DNA of 64,000 nt from Elephas maximus indicus (taxonomy: Eukaryota; Chordata; Mammalia; Proboscidea; Elephantidae), in NCBI RefSeq assembly GCF_024166365.1, contig NC_064830.1, positions 91,752,968 through 91,816,967 on the forward strand. The letters are read 5' to 3'. Below, piece by piece: positions 11,791 to 24,000 of the stretch. Below the pieces are notes generated by a model. That model did not search any database and was not told where the DNA came from. It saw only the letters and a program-made list of their open reading frames with translations. The translations under genes were made by a program, and so were the position numbers. Within the stretch, counting starts at the first letter, position 1. Each line of letters begins with the position of its first letter.

Positions 11791-11884
11791 TTTCTAGCTT
11801 GAGCAACTAAGTGGAAGATTCAGGGAAGGAGTGACAATCAGAGGGCCTGCGGATCATTTCGTGTGGCCTTTCTAGCCATAGTCT

Positions 11885-12322
11885 TGTAACCCCCACCTAA
11901 GTGATTGGGCAGAACTGTGCAGATATGATAATTGTGGCCCACCAAAGGGATTGGTCAGTTTTACCATCCCGCTGAGCTTGAAATACGTGACCCCAGAGAT
12001 GGGAAAGAGAAGAGCCCACCACCACTAAGGAAGGAGAGACCCGCAGGAGACAGTGCAGTGGGCTTCCCAGCCCCACGGAGAGAGAAGCTGAGTGCCTTTG
12101 GGCAGAGACTGAGGGACAGGAAGAGGCATGCCTGAGAGCACACTGGGAAGAGGCTGTCCTGATGGAAGAATTGTATTCCTTAAGTGTTCTTGAGCCTGAA
12201 TTGTAACCTATTACTTCCCCCAATAAACCCCATAATTGTGAGTATGGTCTGTGAGTTCTTTGTGGCCATTGCAGTGAATTATCAAACCCAGCAGAGAAGT
12301 GGAGAGTGCTGTGAGAGAGACA
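11885..12322 (+). repeat. ERVL-type LTR with Leu-like primer site
   Basis: LTR of about 438 bp with TG...CA ends and an AATAAA at 12222-12227. It is followed at 12325 by tggtgtcagaattggtaa, close to the tRNA-Leu-type primer-binding site of ERVL elements. A short internal remnant runs to about 12450; no second LTR is seen. The downstream sequence is an unrelated L1. Confidence 0.6.
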
Positions 12323-12479
12323 GTTGGTGTCAGAATTGGTAAAGATGGCGGAGAGAGGAGGCGTGTCTGACCTCCACCTCATAGGAATCAGCCTTGGGCT
12401 GTTGATCTTGATTCTCCTTCCCCCTTGTGAAGTTAGAGGAGGTCAGAAGCCGCCCCCATGCCATTTTTTTACAGGGCCA

Positions 12480-14136
12480 ATAAAAAACAGCTTAAGTTGA
12501 GATACCTGAGACACAAAATTAATGGAGAGATAGTCCATGTTCCTATATTGGAAAGCTTATTGTTAAGATGTCAGTTTTCCCCAAATGGATCTACAGATTC
12601 AAAGTATTGTTAATCAAAATTCCAGCAGGCTTTTTGTAGAAACTGGCAAGCTGACTTTAAAATTTGCATGGAAAACAAAGTACCTAGGATAGCCAAAACG
12701 ATTTTGAAAAAGAAGAACAAAGTTTAAGGATTCATACTATTGGGTACAAAACTTACGTGAAGCTACAGTAATCAAGACAGTGAGGTATAGGAGAAAGTAT
12801 GGACATAGAGATCAGTGGAACAGGATTAAGAGTCCAGGAATAGACCCACACATATATAGCCAACTGATTTCTAACAAAAGTGCCAAGGTTGTTCAATGAA
12901 GGAGGAATAGTTTTCTTAACAAATGATGCTGAAATAATTGGATATCCATTTGCAAAAAAGAAAAGAACCTCAACCTATATCTCCCACTATATATTAAAAT
13001 AGATTATATACCTAATGTTAAACCTAAAACTATAAAACTTCCTGAAGAAAAAATCTTTGTGACTTGAGTTAGGCAAAGATTTCTTAGATTCGACATCAAA
13101 AGTATGATCCATAAAAGAAAAATTTAATAAATCGGACTTCATCAAAATCAACAACTTCTGCTCTCCAAAAGACACTGTTAAAAATGAAAATACAACCTAA
13201 AGGCTGGGAGAAAATATTTGCAAAACACGTCTGATAAAGGATTTGTAACCAGACTATGTAAGGAATCCTCAAAACTCAATAACAAAACAAAAATCCCAAT
13301 TTTTAAAAAATGGACAAAGATTTGAACAGATACTTCATCATGGAAGAATTACAGATGACAAACACGTGAAATGATGTTCAAAATCATTAGTCATTAGGGA
13401 AATGCAAATGAAAACCACAATGAAGTACCACTGCACACCTATTACCCATTGCTGTCGAGTGGATTCTGGCTCACAGTGACCCTATAGGACAGGGTAGAAC
13501 TGCCCCATAGGGTTTCCAAGGAGCAGCTGGTGGATTCCAACTGCTGACCTTTTGGTTAACAGCTGGGCTTTTAAGGCCCTGCACCACCAGAGCTCCTACA
13601 CACCTATTAGAATGGCTACAGTTTTAACAAAAACTGACAATACCAAGTGCTGCCGGGGATGCAGAGCAACTGGAACCCTCATAGTTGGCTAATGGAAATT
13701 CAAAATGGTGCAATTACTTTGGAAAACATTTTGGTAATTTCTTATAAGTAATACATATACCATATGGCCCAGCAATCTCACTGCTAGGAAGGCCAGAGAA
13801 GTGAAAACATATGTTCTCACAAAAATCTGTATGCTAATGTTTATAGCAGCTTTATTTATAGCCATCCAAAACTGGGGGCGGGGGGAACAAATGCCAATCA
13901 ACCAATCAACTGATGACTGAATAAACAAGCTGTGGTACATCTATACAGTGGAATGCTACTCAGCAGTAACTACTGATCCGTGCAATAACATGGAGTCTCG
14001 AAAGCATTTTGCTAAGTGAAAGAAGCTAAATCTGAAAGGCCACATACTGCATAATTCCATTTACATGACATTACAGAAAAGGCAAAATTATAGGGACAGA
14101 ACTCAGATCAGTGCTTGCCAGGGGTAAGAGTGGAAA
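12480..14136 (+). mobile_element. L1 LINE ORF2 3' part, degenerate
   Basis: Plus-strand L1 sequence covering the C-terminal part of ORF2 and the approach to the 3' UTR. Conserved L1 phrases at nucleotide level include atcaaaattccagcagg and atggaatgctactcagcag-like text near 13950. Stops and frameshifts occur throughout, so no protein can be made. A SINE interrupts it at 13441-13599. Confidence 0.8.
13441..13599 (-). repeat. AfroSINE
   Basis: Minus-strand copy in the L1. The L1 text cacacctatta is repeated on both sides (about 13434-13444 and 13598-13608), giving a target duplication of roughly 10 bp. Confidence 0.85.
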
Positions 14137-14312
14137 GGGAGCCCTGGTGCCATAGTAGTTAAGAACATGGCTGCTAACCAAAAGGTCAGCTGATCGAATC
14201 CACCAGGTGCTCCTTGGAAACCCTACTGTGCAGTTCTGCTCTGTCCTCTAGGGTGGCTATAGTGTCACTATGAGTCAGAATCGACTTGGCAGTGATGGGT
14301 TTTTGGTTTGGT
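14137..14312 (+). repeat. AfroSINE, full length
   Basis: Plus-strand copy with head gagccctggtgccatagtag, middle ccaaaaggtcagc and tail tatgagtcagaatcgacttg, followed by the gggtttttggtttgg end. It has an internal duplication near ctagggtggctatagtgtc. Confidence 0.88.
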
Positions 14313-14835
14313 AAATGTTTTTTTTAAACCTGAATTAATAAAAGCAAAAAATACAATTGTCTAAAACAGCAAATTATAAGGTACATAAGAATGAATCTAA
14401 CAAAAGATATATAAGACCTTTGTGGGGGGAAAAAAAACTTCATTGAAATTTATTTTAAAAGGCATAAATAGAGTTACACACCCTAGTCATGGACAGAAAA
14501 ACTCAATATCACAAAGATGTCAGTCCTCCTCAGATTAGTCCACAAACACATGCCATTCCAATAAATAGTCTAACAGGTTTTTTTTCCCTTCATGGCAATC
14601 AACAAACTGGTTTTAAAATCCCATTGGAAAAGCAAAGCACCTAGAATGAATATAAATAATTTAAAGAACAAAAGCTAGATAAGGTTAGATATGACACCAA
14701 AAACACAAGCAAAAAAAGCAAAATTGATTTCATCGAAGTTAAAGCCTTTGCCCACCAAAGGACATTATCAAGGAAGTGAAAAGACAACCTACAAAACGGG
14801 AGAAAATATTTGTAAATCATGTAACTGATAACGGT

Positions 14836-14993
14836 CTAGTGAGGGCAGTGATTAAGAGCTACCTGCTAACCAAAAGTCTGGCAGTTTGAATCCACCAGCC
14901 ACTCCTCGGAAACCCCGTGGGGTAGTTCCACTCTGTCCTGTAAGGGTCGCTGTGAGTTGGAATCGACTCGACAGCGGTGGGCTTGGTTTTTTA
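14836..14993 (+). repeat. AfroSINE
   Basis: Plus-strand copy lacking the first bases of the head, with the tail tgagttggaatcgactcgac followed by gggcttggttttt. Confidence 0.85.
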
Positions 14994-15356
14994 TCCAGAA
15001 TATATAAAGAATTCTTACATCTCAACAACAAAAGGACAAAAACCCAATTTAGAAACAGGCAAAGATTCGTTCATCAAAGAACTTTATCAAAAAAGTGAAA
15101 AAACAACCCCAGACTGGGAGAAAAATTTTGAAAACCGTATATATGATAAGGGTCTAATATCCAAAAATATATATACACATATATTAAACAAAAAAACTTC
15201 TATACCTTAACAAAAAGACAAAGAACCCTATGAAAAAATGGGCAAGGGACTTGAACAGACATTACACCTAAGAGGATACTCAAATGGCCAATAAGTACAT
15301 GAAAAGATGCTCAATGTCATTAAAGAAAAAAAAAAAAAACTAGCCATTAAAAAAAT

Positions 15357-15583
15357 AGTCCGTTTCCTTGGAGTCTGTTCTGACTTGTATCAATCCTGTA
15401 GCGACCCTGTAAAACCAAAAAAACAAACCTGTTGCTGTTGAATCAGTTCTGACTCATAGTGACTGCAGTGGCTCCATAGGACAGAGTAGAGCTGCCCCAT
15501 AGGGTGTCCGAGGAGTGCTGGTGAATTCAAACTACTGATCTTTTGGTTAGCAGCCGAGCTCTTAACCACTGCACCATGAGGTA
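15357..15583 (-). repeat. AfroSINE, one fragment plus one near-complete copy
   Basis: A short tail fragment (15357-15405) is followed by a nearly complete minus-strand copy (15410-15583). Two tail sequences in a row indicate an insertion of one SINE at the end of another, or a partial duplication. Confidence 0.75.
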
Positions 15584-16544
15584 CAAATCAAAACCACAAT
15601 GAGATACCACCTCATTACCATTAGAATGCCAATGATAAAAACCAAAAACAGTAGGCATTGAAGAGGTTGTGAACAAACCTCTGAAGAAACCTATGTAAAA
15701 TGGTACAACTCTGGAAAACAGTTTGGTGGTTCCTCAAAAGGTTGAACATGGAACTACCATATGACCCAGTAATCCCAATCTAGCCATATACCCAGAAGAA
15801 GTAAAAGGAGAGACACAAATAGAAACCTGTACACCAGCATTCATTTTAGCACTTTTCACAATAGCCAAAATGTCAATCAACAGATAAGTAAGCAAAATGT
15901 GGTATGTACATACAATTGAGTATTACTCAGCCATAAAGAGAAATGAAGTTCTAAGGCTTGCCACACATGGATAGACCTTGAAAGCATCATGCAGAACAAA
16001 TTCGGTCAGTCGCAAAAGAACAAACACCATACGATTTCACTTAGATGAAATAAGCAAATATACAGAAGCCAAAGATTACTAGTGGTTACCAGGAGTGGGA
16101 TGGTAGGAAAAGGGAAGTTTTTGCTTAGGGGACGTGAAGTTTATGTTCATGGTGGTGAGATAATACTAAAAATGTGTAAGAATATGTATAACAAGAATTA
16201 GGACAGAGCAGGAGAAAAATGTAGAACAAAATTCAAACTCACAAAACAAGATCAGACTTACTGAAGTGGCAGAGCCTGGAGAAACCCCGAGAGTATGGCC
16301 CCAGATACCCTTTAACTCAGTACTAAATGAGCACACAAGACCAGGGGCAAGGTTGAGAAGGCAGGAGGGGACAGGAAAGCTGGTAATGGGGAACCCAAGG
16401 TCGAGAAGGAGAGAGTGTTGACGTGGCAGGGGGTTGGCAACCAGTGTCACAAAATAATATGTGTATTAATTGTTTAACGAGAAACTAATTTGCTCTGTAA
16501 ACCTTCATCTAAAGCACAATAAAAAAAAATAATTGCACGAGTTG

Positions 16545-17340
16545 AAGAATGTGATCAGTGTCACTGAGTTGTACATGTAGAGTTTTTTTTTATGTGTTTT
16601 GTTATGTATATTTCTACCACAATTAAAAAGAATGTTTTTAAGGAGCAAAGGATTTAAATAGACATTTTTCTAAAGAAGGTATACAAATGGCTAAGAAGCA
16701 CATGAAAAGATACCATCATTAGTTATTAGAGAAAGCAAATCAAAGCCACAATATCACATTACACGCACTAGGATGACTATAATCCAAAAGTCAGATAACA
16801 AGTGTTGCCAAGGATACGGAGAAATAGGAACTCTTGCGTATTGTTGGTGGGAATAGAAACTGTTGCAGCCACTGTAGAAAAGTTTGGCCATTCTATAAGT
16901 TAAATGTAGAATCACCATAAAAACCAAAATATGACCCAGAAATTCTACTCCCAGGTGTATATGCAAAAGAATTAAAAAACAGGTGCTCAAAAAAAATCCT
17001 TGTACGCAAATGTCCATAGCAGCATTATTCACAATGGTCAAAAGGTAAAAGCAACCCAAATGTCCATCTACAGATGATTGGAGAAACAAATTGTGTTATA
17101 TCCACACAATGGAATATCACTCAGCCACTAAAAGGAATGAAGTACTAATACATGCTGCAACGTGGATGAACTTCGAAAACATTATGCTAAGTGAAAAAAA
17201 GACCAGACACAAAAGATCACACATTTATGATTCCATTTATATGAAATACCCAGAATAGGTAAACCCATAAAGATAGATAGCAGAATCGTTGTTGCCAGGA
17301 GCTGGGGGGAAGGGAAGAAGGGTGATGGGGAGTGATTACT
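16545..17340 (+). mobile_element. L1 3' end fragments
   Basis: A second L1 3' UTR tail (16545-16640) is followed by another L1 ORF2 C-terminal piece. The latter has atggaatatcactcagcc near 17110 and gattccatttatatgaaat near 17230. Stops are frequent. Confidence 0.7.
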
Positions 17341-17345
17341 TAATG

Positions 17346-17347
<2 letters not shown>

Positions 17348-17439
<92 letters not shown>
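17348..17439. repeat. (TA)n microsatellite
   Basis: An almost perfect TA dinucleotide tract of about 46 units, lying at the junction between the L1 text and the next SINE. The antisense open frame here (repeating Ile-Tyr) is an artefact of the repeat. Confidence 0.97.
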
Positions 17440-17442
<3 letters not shown>

Positions 17443-17446
17443 TATT

Positions 17447-17632
17447 TTTTTAAAGCACCAATAGTGACCTTCTAGGACAGAATAGAACTGCCCCATAGGG
17501 TTTCCAAGGCTGTAAATCTTTAAGGAAGCAGACTGCCACATCTTTCTCCCACAGAGTGGCTGGTGGGTTCCAACTGCTGACATTTCAGTTAGCAGCCAGG
17601 CACTTTAGCCACTGTGCAACCAGGGCTCCTTA
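17447..17632 (-). repeat. AfroSINE
   Basis: Minus-strand copy of the form with the cagactgccacatctttctcc middle, directly after the TA tract. Confidence 0.85.
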
Positions 17633-19013
17633 CTAATGGATCTAGGGTTTTGTTTTAAGATGATGAAAATGTTTTAGAACTGGATAGAGGTGACGGTTGT
17701 ACAACATTGTCAATGTACTAAATGCCATTGAATCATACACTTTAATGTGGCTAATTTTATGTTATGTGAATTTTACCTCAGTTAAAAGCTACACAAGGAA
17801 ATATAGTCAAAATTTCAACAGATAAATAAGTTAAATTGGAAAACATAAAAACACTCAAATAATCCAAAGAAAGTCAGGAAATGGGAAACAGACATAACAA
17901 TAATTACAGTAACTATAAATGCTCTAAATAGACCAAATAAAAACAGAGATTGTCAGAATGGATAAAAACAACACAAGGCCCAACTCTAGGTTATCTACAA
18001 GAAAGCCAACTTTCTACATATATTACATCATTATTTAAGTATAATGATATAGATAAATTAAAAGAATAGGAAAAGATAAACCATTAAAATAGTGAATATG
18101 TATAAGAAGCCTAGAATGGCTATATTAACATCATAAAAAATAGACTCCAGAACAAGGACTATTATCAGGAATAAAGAGAGATATTAGATTATGATAAAAT
18201 GCTCAGTTCTCCAAACATAACAATCCTAAATGTGTGTGCCCCTAACAACAACAAAAAAACAATAAACAATAGATGCTTCAAAATAAATGAAGCAAAAATT
18301 GACAGATAAGGAGTACTGAGTTTCGATTTGGGAGGATGAAAAACTTTCAGAAGTAGATAGTAGTGATGGTTGCATGTATGTAATTAATGTCACTGAATTG
18401 TGCAAATGGTTAAAAATGGCAAATTTTGTGTTATATATATTTTACCACAATTAAAAAAAAAAACTTGATAGAATTGAAAGTAAAAATAGACAAATCCCAA
18501 GATTAGAGGCTTCAGTACTCCTCTCAAAAAATCCATAGGAAAAAAAATCAGGCTTCAGTACTCCTCTCAAAAAATCAGTAGAACAAATAGGCCAAAAAAA
18601 ATCAACAAAGATATAGATGAACAACACCATCAACCAACTTGACTTAAAGGGCATTTATGGAACGCTTTACCAGCACCAGCAGAATACACATTATTTTCAA
18701 TGTATGTGGCACATTCACCAAGATAGACCATATCCTGGGTCATCAAAAAACAGTAACACAGTCTAAAGAATTTGAATCATACAAACTGTGTTCTCTGATT
18801 ATGTGGAATTAAACTAGAAATCAATAACAGAAATGTATCTGGAAAATTCCCCCAAATAATTGGAAATTGAAAAACACACTACCAAATAATCCATGAGTCA
18901 AAGAGGGAGTCTCAAGGGAAATTAAAATATTAAGGTAGAGCTAAAATATTAGCCAAAAAGAACAACTGGGGAGAGTGGTTGAAATTAAGGCCCTTCTGAC
19001 TGGATAGCAATGG
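17633..19013 (+). mobile_element. L1-derived AT-rich fragments
   Basis: An L1 3' UTR end (tgaattttacctcagttaaaa near 17767) is followed by diverged plus-strand L1 ORF2 pieces, for example aaactagaaatcaataacag at 18811. A roughly 25-bp phrase, ggcttcagtactcctctcaa, occurs twice at about 18508 and 18551, indicating a small local duplication. Confidence 0.6.
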
Positions 19014-19695
19014 TGCCTTAGTTATCTAAAAAAACCCCAAAAACCCATTGCCATCAGTCGATTCTGACTCATAGCAACCCCACAGGACAGAGTAGAAATG
19101 CCCCATAGGGTTTCCAAGAAGCCACTGGTGGATTTGAACTGCTGGCCTTTTGATTGGAAGCCATAGCACTTAACCACTGTGCCACCAGGGCTCGCTTAGT
19201 TATCTAGTGCTGCTGTAACAGAAATGCCACAGGTGAATGGCTTTAACAAATAGAAATTTATTCTGTCACAGTTTAAGAGGCTAGAAATCCGAATTCAGGG
19301 TGCTAGCTCCAGGGGAAGGCTTTCTCTCTCTGTTGGCTCTGAGGGAAGGTCCTTGTCCTCAGTATTCCCCTAGGTTTAACAGTTTCTCAGGGAAGGGACC
19401 CCCCAGTCCCAGCTCTTCTTTCTTGGAGGTAGGAGCTCCCACCCTCTCTTCTCCCTTCTCTCTTCTATATCTGAAAAGAGATTGACTCAAGATGTAGCCT
19501 AATCCTGTAGATTGTGTCCTGCCTCATTAACATAACTGCCTCTAATTCTGCCTCATTAACATCATAGAGGTTAGGATTTACAACCCATAGGATAATTACA
19601 TCAGATCACAAAATGGAGGACAACACACAAAACTAGGAATCATAGCCTAGCCAAGTTGACACATACTTTTGGGGGACACAATTCAACCCATAACA
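19014..19695 (-). repeat. MaLR-like LTR (copy B), SINE at its edge
   Basis: Minus-strand LTR of the same family as 8215-8721, with its right edge at cccataaca. A SINE is inserted 15 bp from the left edge. It is probably the 3' LTR of the element whose 5' LTR is copy C (20692-21060). Confidence 0.7.
19029..19194 (-). repeat. AfroSINE inserted in LTR copy B
   Basis: Minus-strand copy flanked by a perfect 12-bp target duplication, cttagttatcta (19017-19028 and 19195-19206), which is LTR sequence. The SINE is therefore younger than the LTR. Confidence 0.92.
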
Positions 19696-20691
19696 AGTGA
19701 ATTTTTTTTTCTTTTTGGTGAAGCATGATGTTGCAACTGGGTCCCAAAACTGGGCCTGACCCACAGGAAGAAGAAGCAGGCAACCCCTGGTAGTCAGGGT
19801 GGGGAGTTCACAAATCTCCCAGCAAGGGGTGTAATTATCAGTATCATTTCTCTGCCTGTGTTATGAACACGAGCAGAAAGAAGCAAAGCAGCACTGGAGG
19901 AAATTTTAGTAAATAACAAGCTGCAAATTTTGTGACTTCCAAGAGCCCAGGAGTAGTCCAAGAACTGCTCTCTTGGCCCTCAGTTATGGATTGAATAGTG
20001 TCCCCCCTCAAAATATGTTGAAGTCTTCACCCCTGTACCTGTGAATGTGATCCTGTTTGGAAATATAGTTTTGTTGTTGTTATGTTGAGGTGCTGTCAGG
20101 ATAGGGTGGGTCCTAAACCTAATCCCCTCTGAGTGGTATCTTATAAAGGGGAGTACAGACATAGAAAGAGACACATAGAGGGAGATACCATGTGATAACA
20201 AAGGCAAATGCATCTATAAGCAGCAAAGGAAAGCCAAGAATTATGGCAACCACCAAAAACTAGGAGAAGGAATAGACATGCAATTTGTCCATCACCTTAA
20301 ACTGAAACTCAGTACCCCATAAGCAATAACTCCCCCTTTCCCTTTTCCTCCCACCCCTGGTAACTTCTATCATTTCCTTTTAAAGCTTCACCAGAAGCAC
20401 ATTTAACATCCTCGTTTCCAGCAACATTCTGTTGGTGACGCCATATGTATTCTCTAAGATGATAAAGACTTTCTCTATAGCTCTCCTCACTTCTTTCTTA
20501 GCCCTCACTAGAATTGCCTTTGTTGGCCATAATTCTACCAACAGTCTTTTTAAGGCAATCCAGGCTTTTACTATTAAAAAAAATTAGGCACCCTAAAACT
20601 CTGCCAACCTCCACCAATTACCCAACTCCAAGACCACTTTCGTATTTTAGATATTTGTTGGAGCAGCACCCCACTCTCTGGTACTAAATTC
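19696..20691 (-). mobile_element. MaLR/ERVL-like internal remnant
   Basis: Sequence between LTR copies B and C. Next to copy C, on the minus strand, is ttagtaccagagagtggggt, the sort of start seen just inside ERVL/MaLR LTRs. A separate MaLR-type LTR start (atggattgaatagtgtccc at about 19986) runs to about 20280 in the plus direction, so another LTR piece is inserted. No gag or pol reading frame remains. Confidence 0.5.
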
Positions 20692-21060
20692 TGTCTTAGT
20701 TATCTAGTGCCGCTGTAACAGAAATACCACAAGTGGGTGGCTTTAACAAGCAGAAATTAATTTTCTCACAGTTTAGAAGGCTAGAAGTCTGAATTCAGGA
20801 CACCAGCTTTAGGGAAAGGCCTTCTCTCTGTGTTGGCTCCTTGGTGATCTCCATGGGGCTTGGCATCTGTCTTCCCTTCATCTTTGCTAGGTGAATCTGC
20901 TCCTTTAATATATCAAAAGAGATTGACTCAAGACACACCCTGCTCTAATACTACATCATTAACATAACAAAGAAAACCCATTCCCAAATGGGATTATAGT
21001 CACAGGTATAAGGGTCAGGATTTATAGCACATATTTTAGGGGGACACAATTCAATCCACA
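20692..21060 (-). repeat. MaLR-like LTR (copy C), internally deleted
   Basis: Minus-strand LTR starting tgtcttagttatctagtg and ending aattcaatccaca. At about 369 bp it is shorter than copies A and B, lacking an internal part. Its internal neighbour lies on the left, as expected for a 5' LTR of a minus-strand element. Confidence 0.7.
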
Positions 21061-21590
21061 GTAAGGGCAGCGAGGCCTAGTTAGCTCCGGCACCTCTGCC
21101 ACCCTCAGTTCTTTACTTGGTGGGTGACCCCAGGTTGTATTACTAGAAATCTTGAGCTCAGAGGTCCTTGAAACTTTTTTGGACTTTTGCATACATTTGT
21201 TTGCCCAGATTTTGGTGGGGGCAGAGGCCAGGGCCAAAACTGGCACTAAGATCAGAGAAATGCCTCCCTCCACCTCAGGGACTGTATGTCCCAGGGGACA
21301 CACCCTGTGTAGCCAATGAGAGTCCAGGCTACACCAGGAAAGAATGAGGTAAGTCGCCCATCTTCTTTGCCCATTAGAGGAGGAAGCTGCAGAAACACCC
21401 TCTGGGCCAAAAGGTAAGAAGCCTGCTATATTTCAAGGTTAGTCAGGGATCTAATAGAGAAAATGCACAGGTGGGAGCTCAGAGTGAAGGAATGTAACTG
21501 CCAAAGAGAGGAGTCAAGGAGGACTTCTTGGAGGTGGTGGCTTTAAACACCCAGGGAAAGAAAAAATGATGGAAAAAGGAAGGCATGGAG
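21061..21590. other. Unassigned DNA
   Basis: Unique-looking sequence; I recognise no exon or repeat core. Open frames are short and unpaired. Confidence 0.4.
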
Positions 21591-23412
21591 AGGAGTTGAC
21601 ACCAATTCTACTGAAACTCTTCCAAAACATAGAAGGGGAAAGAAAACCCCCTAATTCATTCCATAAAGCCAGTATCACCCTTATTTGGAAGGTAAAGGCA
21701 CTCCCAAATAAGAAAATTACAGACCAATATCTCTCATGAATATAGACGCAAAATTCTAGCGAACAGAATTCAACAACATGTTAAGAAAATCATACGTCAT
21801 GATCAAGTGGGATTCATGCCAGGAATGCAAGGGTGGTTCAACATCAGAAAATCAATCAATGTAAATAAAACAAAGGAAAAGAACCACATGATCATCTCGA
21901 TTGATGCAGAAAAGGCATTTGATAAAATCCAACACCCTTTCCTGATAACAACTTTCAGCAAAAAAGAAGGAAAAATTCTCAACATATTAAGTGCATATAT
22001 GCAAAACCAACTGCCAACATTTTTCTCTGTAGAGAAAGGCTGATACCCTTCCCGCTGAGAATGGGAATAAGACATTGTCACCATTCATATTCAATATTGC
22101 ACTGGAAGTCTTAGCCAGGCAAGAAAAATAAAATAAAGGGTATCCAAATCAGAAAGGAAGAAGTAAAACCATCCCTATACACGGATGGCATGATCCTATA
22201 CAAAGAAAATCCCAAAGATTCCACAAGAAAGCTTTTGGATCTAATAGAATTCAGCAATGTTGCAGGTTACAAGATCAACACACAAAAATCAGTTGAGTTC
22301 CTTTATATTAACAGGGAGAACTCCAAAAAGGAAACAAGAAAACAATACCACTTGCAATAGTCCCCTAAATGATAAAATACCTGGGAATAAACCTAATCAG
22401 GGATGTAAAAGACTTACACAATGTAAACTATAAAACACTACTACAAGAAATGGAAGGACATCTGCCCTCTTGGATTGGAAGACTTAGTATTGTGAAAATG
22501 TTGATACTACCCAAAACCACCTATAGATACAATGCAACCCCGATCCAAATTCCAACAACATTCTTTACTGAAATGGAAAAACTAATCACCAACTTTATAT
22601 GGAAAGGAAAGAAGCCACTAATAGTCAAAGCATTATTGAAAAAGAAGAAAAAAGTAGGAGGCCTCACACTTTTTTATCTCAAAACATACTATACAGCCAC
22701 AGTAATAAAAATGGCCTGGTACTGGTTCAACGATAGAAGCATAGGCCAGTGGACTAGAATCAAGAACCCAGAAATAAATCTATCCATCTCTGGACAACTG
22801 ATTTTCAACAAGGTCCATTCAGTGGAGAAGAAGCAGTTTCTTTAACAAATGATGCTGGCAAAATTGGATATCCACATGCAGAAAAATCAAACAGGATCCA
22901 TACCTCACACCATACACAAAAACTAACTCAAAATGAATCAAAGACCTAAATGTTAAAGCTAAAACTATACAGTTCTTGGGAGAAAATATAGGGACAAAGC
23001 TACGGGACCTAATTAAAAAATACATAAATTATCAAATGCAACTATTAATGCATGAACAGGAGAATCAGATTAGATAATTGGAATCTCAAAAAAATTAAAT
23101 ACTTATGTGCATCGAAAGATTTTATTGATCAAACCGAACAACAGTTTAGCCTAAAAAAAAAAATCAGTTTAGCCTAACTAGTGAAAAAGGTCTGCCTTGA
23201 GCATTATGACCCTTTAAGAACTATCTATGTGGGATCAAACCGACAACAGCAACTTTAAAGATTAGATAGGAATCTTAGGGGGCAGTGAGTTTATGTTAGT
23301 GAGGGAGGAACAACTCAGAGAAGAAGGGTGAGAATGGTACATGTAGAAACTTGAATTGGTGCATGTTTTGCTGTGTATATTCTCAACAACAACAAAATAA
23401 ATGAAATTTAGG
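21591..23412 (+). mobile_element. L1 LINE, ORF2 RT to 3' end, inactive
   Basis: 5'-truncated L1 on the plus strand. The RT-domain text [15 protein letters not shown] is translated near 21895-21945. The catalytic loop expected as (F/Y)ADD reads Tyr-Thr-Asp-Gly at about 22178-22189, so the second Asp is lost. The C-terminal part of ORF2 is open from 22369 to 22845 (158 codons, including LPSWIGRLSIVKM and FIWKGKKP). The rest is frameshifted, and the 3' end has an A-rich tail near 23410. It cannot retrotranspose on its own. Confidence 0.88.
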
Positions 23413-23659
23413 AAAAAAACGAACTGAGAAAAAAAAGGATTTTATCAAAAAGAAGAAGAGGACAACTACAGACTGAGAAAAAGTCTTCAGGCACAACATA
23501 TCTGATAAGGGTTTAATCTCTAAAATATATAGGAACCTTCAACAACTCAACAACAAAAAGACAAACAACCCAGTTAAAAAATGGGCAAAGGACATGAACA
23601 GACACTTTGACAAAGAGGAGGACATTCAAGTGGCCAATAAACATGTGATCATCAGCCTT
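23413..23659 (+). mobile_element. L1 fragment
   Basis: A short plus-strand L1 ORF2 piece (ctgataagggtttaatctct; aaaatgggcaaaggacatga) immediately after the A-rich end of the preceding L1. Confidence 0.7.
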
Positions 23660-23862
23660 TAGCCTACCTACCCATTGCCTTTGAGTCCATTCCAACTCAC
23701 AGCAACCATATAGGACATAGTAGAACTGCTCAATAGGGTTTCCAAGGCTATAACCTTTACAGAAACAGACTGCTGCATCTTTCTCCCGTGCAGCAGTTGG
23801 TGGGTTTGTAGTGCTGACCTTTCATTTAGCAGCCAAGCACATAACCACTTTGCCACTTCATC
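23660..23862 (-). repeat. AfroSINE, long form
   Basis: Minus-strand copy with the cagactgctgcatctttctcc middle, head end at ataaccactttgccac. Confidence 0.85.
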
Positions 23863-23874
23863 TGCCTACCTCCA

Positions 23875-24000
23875 CCCATTGGACTTTAACCCAGGGGCAA
23901 ATGCCCACCTCTAATCTCCCTTGCTGGGCCTCTGCAAAACAGTGCCTGACACATAGTGGGTGTTCAGTAAATACGTGCTGAGTGAATGAATGGTAAGTAG
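23875..24000 (+). repeat. L2 3' end relic
   Basis: cagtgcctgacacatagtgg followed by tcagtaaatacgtgctgagt, the typical L2 3' terminus in sense orientation. Confidence 0.6.

Larger units (their letters stand above)
14320..16540 (+). mobile_element. L1 fragments, successive 3' ends
   Basis: Several plus-strand L1 pieces: ORF2 text at 14340-14835 and 15000-15350, then the conserved ORF2 end beginning aatgagataccacctcatta at about 15599, and a 3' UTR that ends in an A-rich tail near 16530. The pieces are separated by SINEs. None has an open frame longer than a few dozen codons, and all appear dead. Confidence 0.75.

Noticed and set aside
17182-17583. Minus-strand open frame with a long Ile-Tyr repeat
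   Set aside because: Produced by the (TA)n tract flanked by SINE and L1 sequence.
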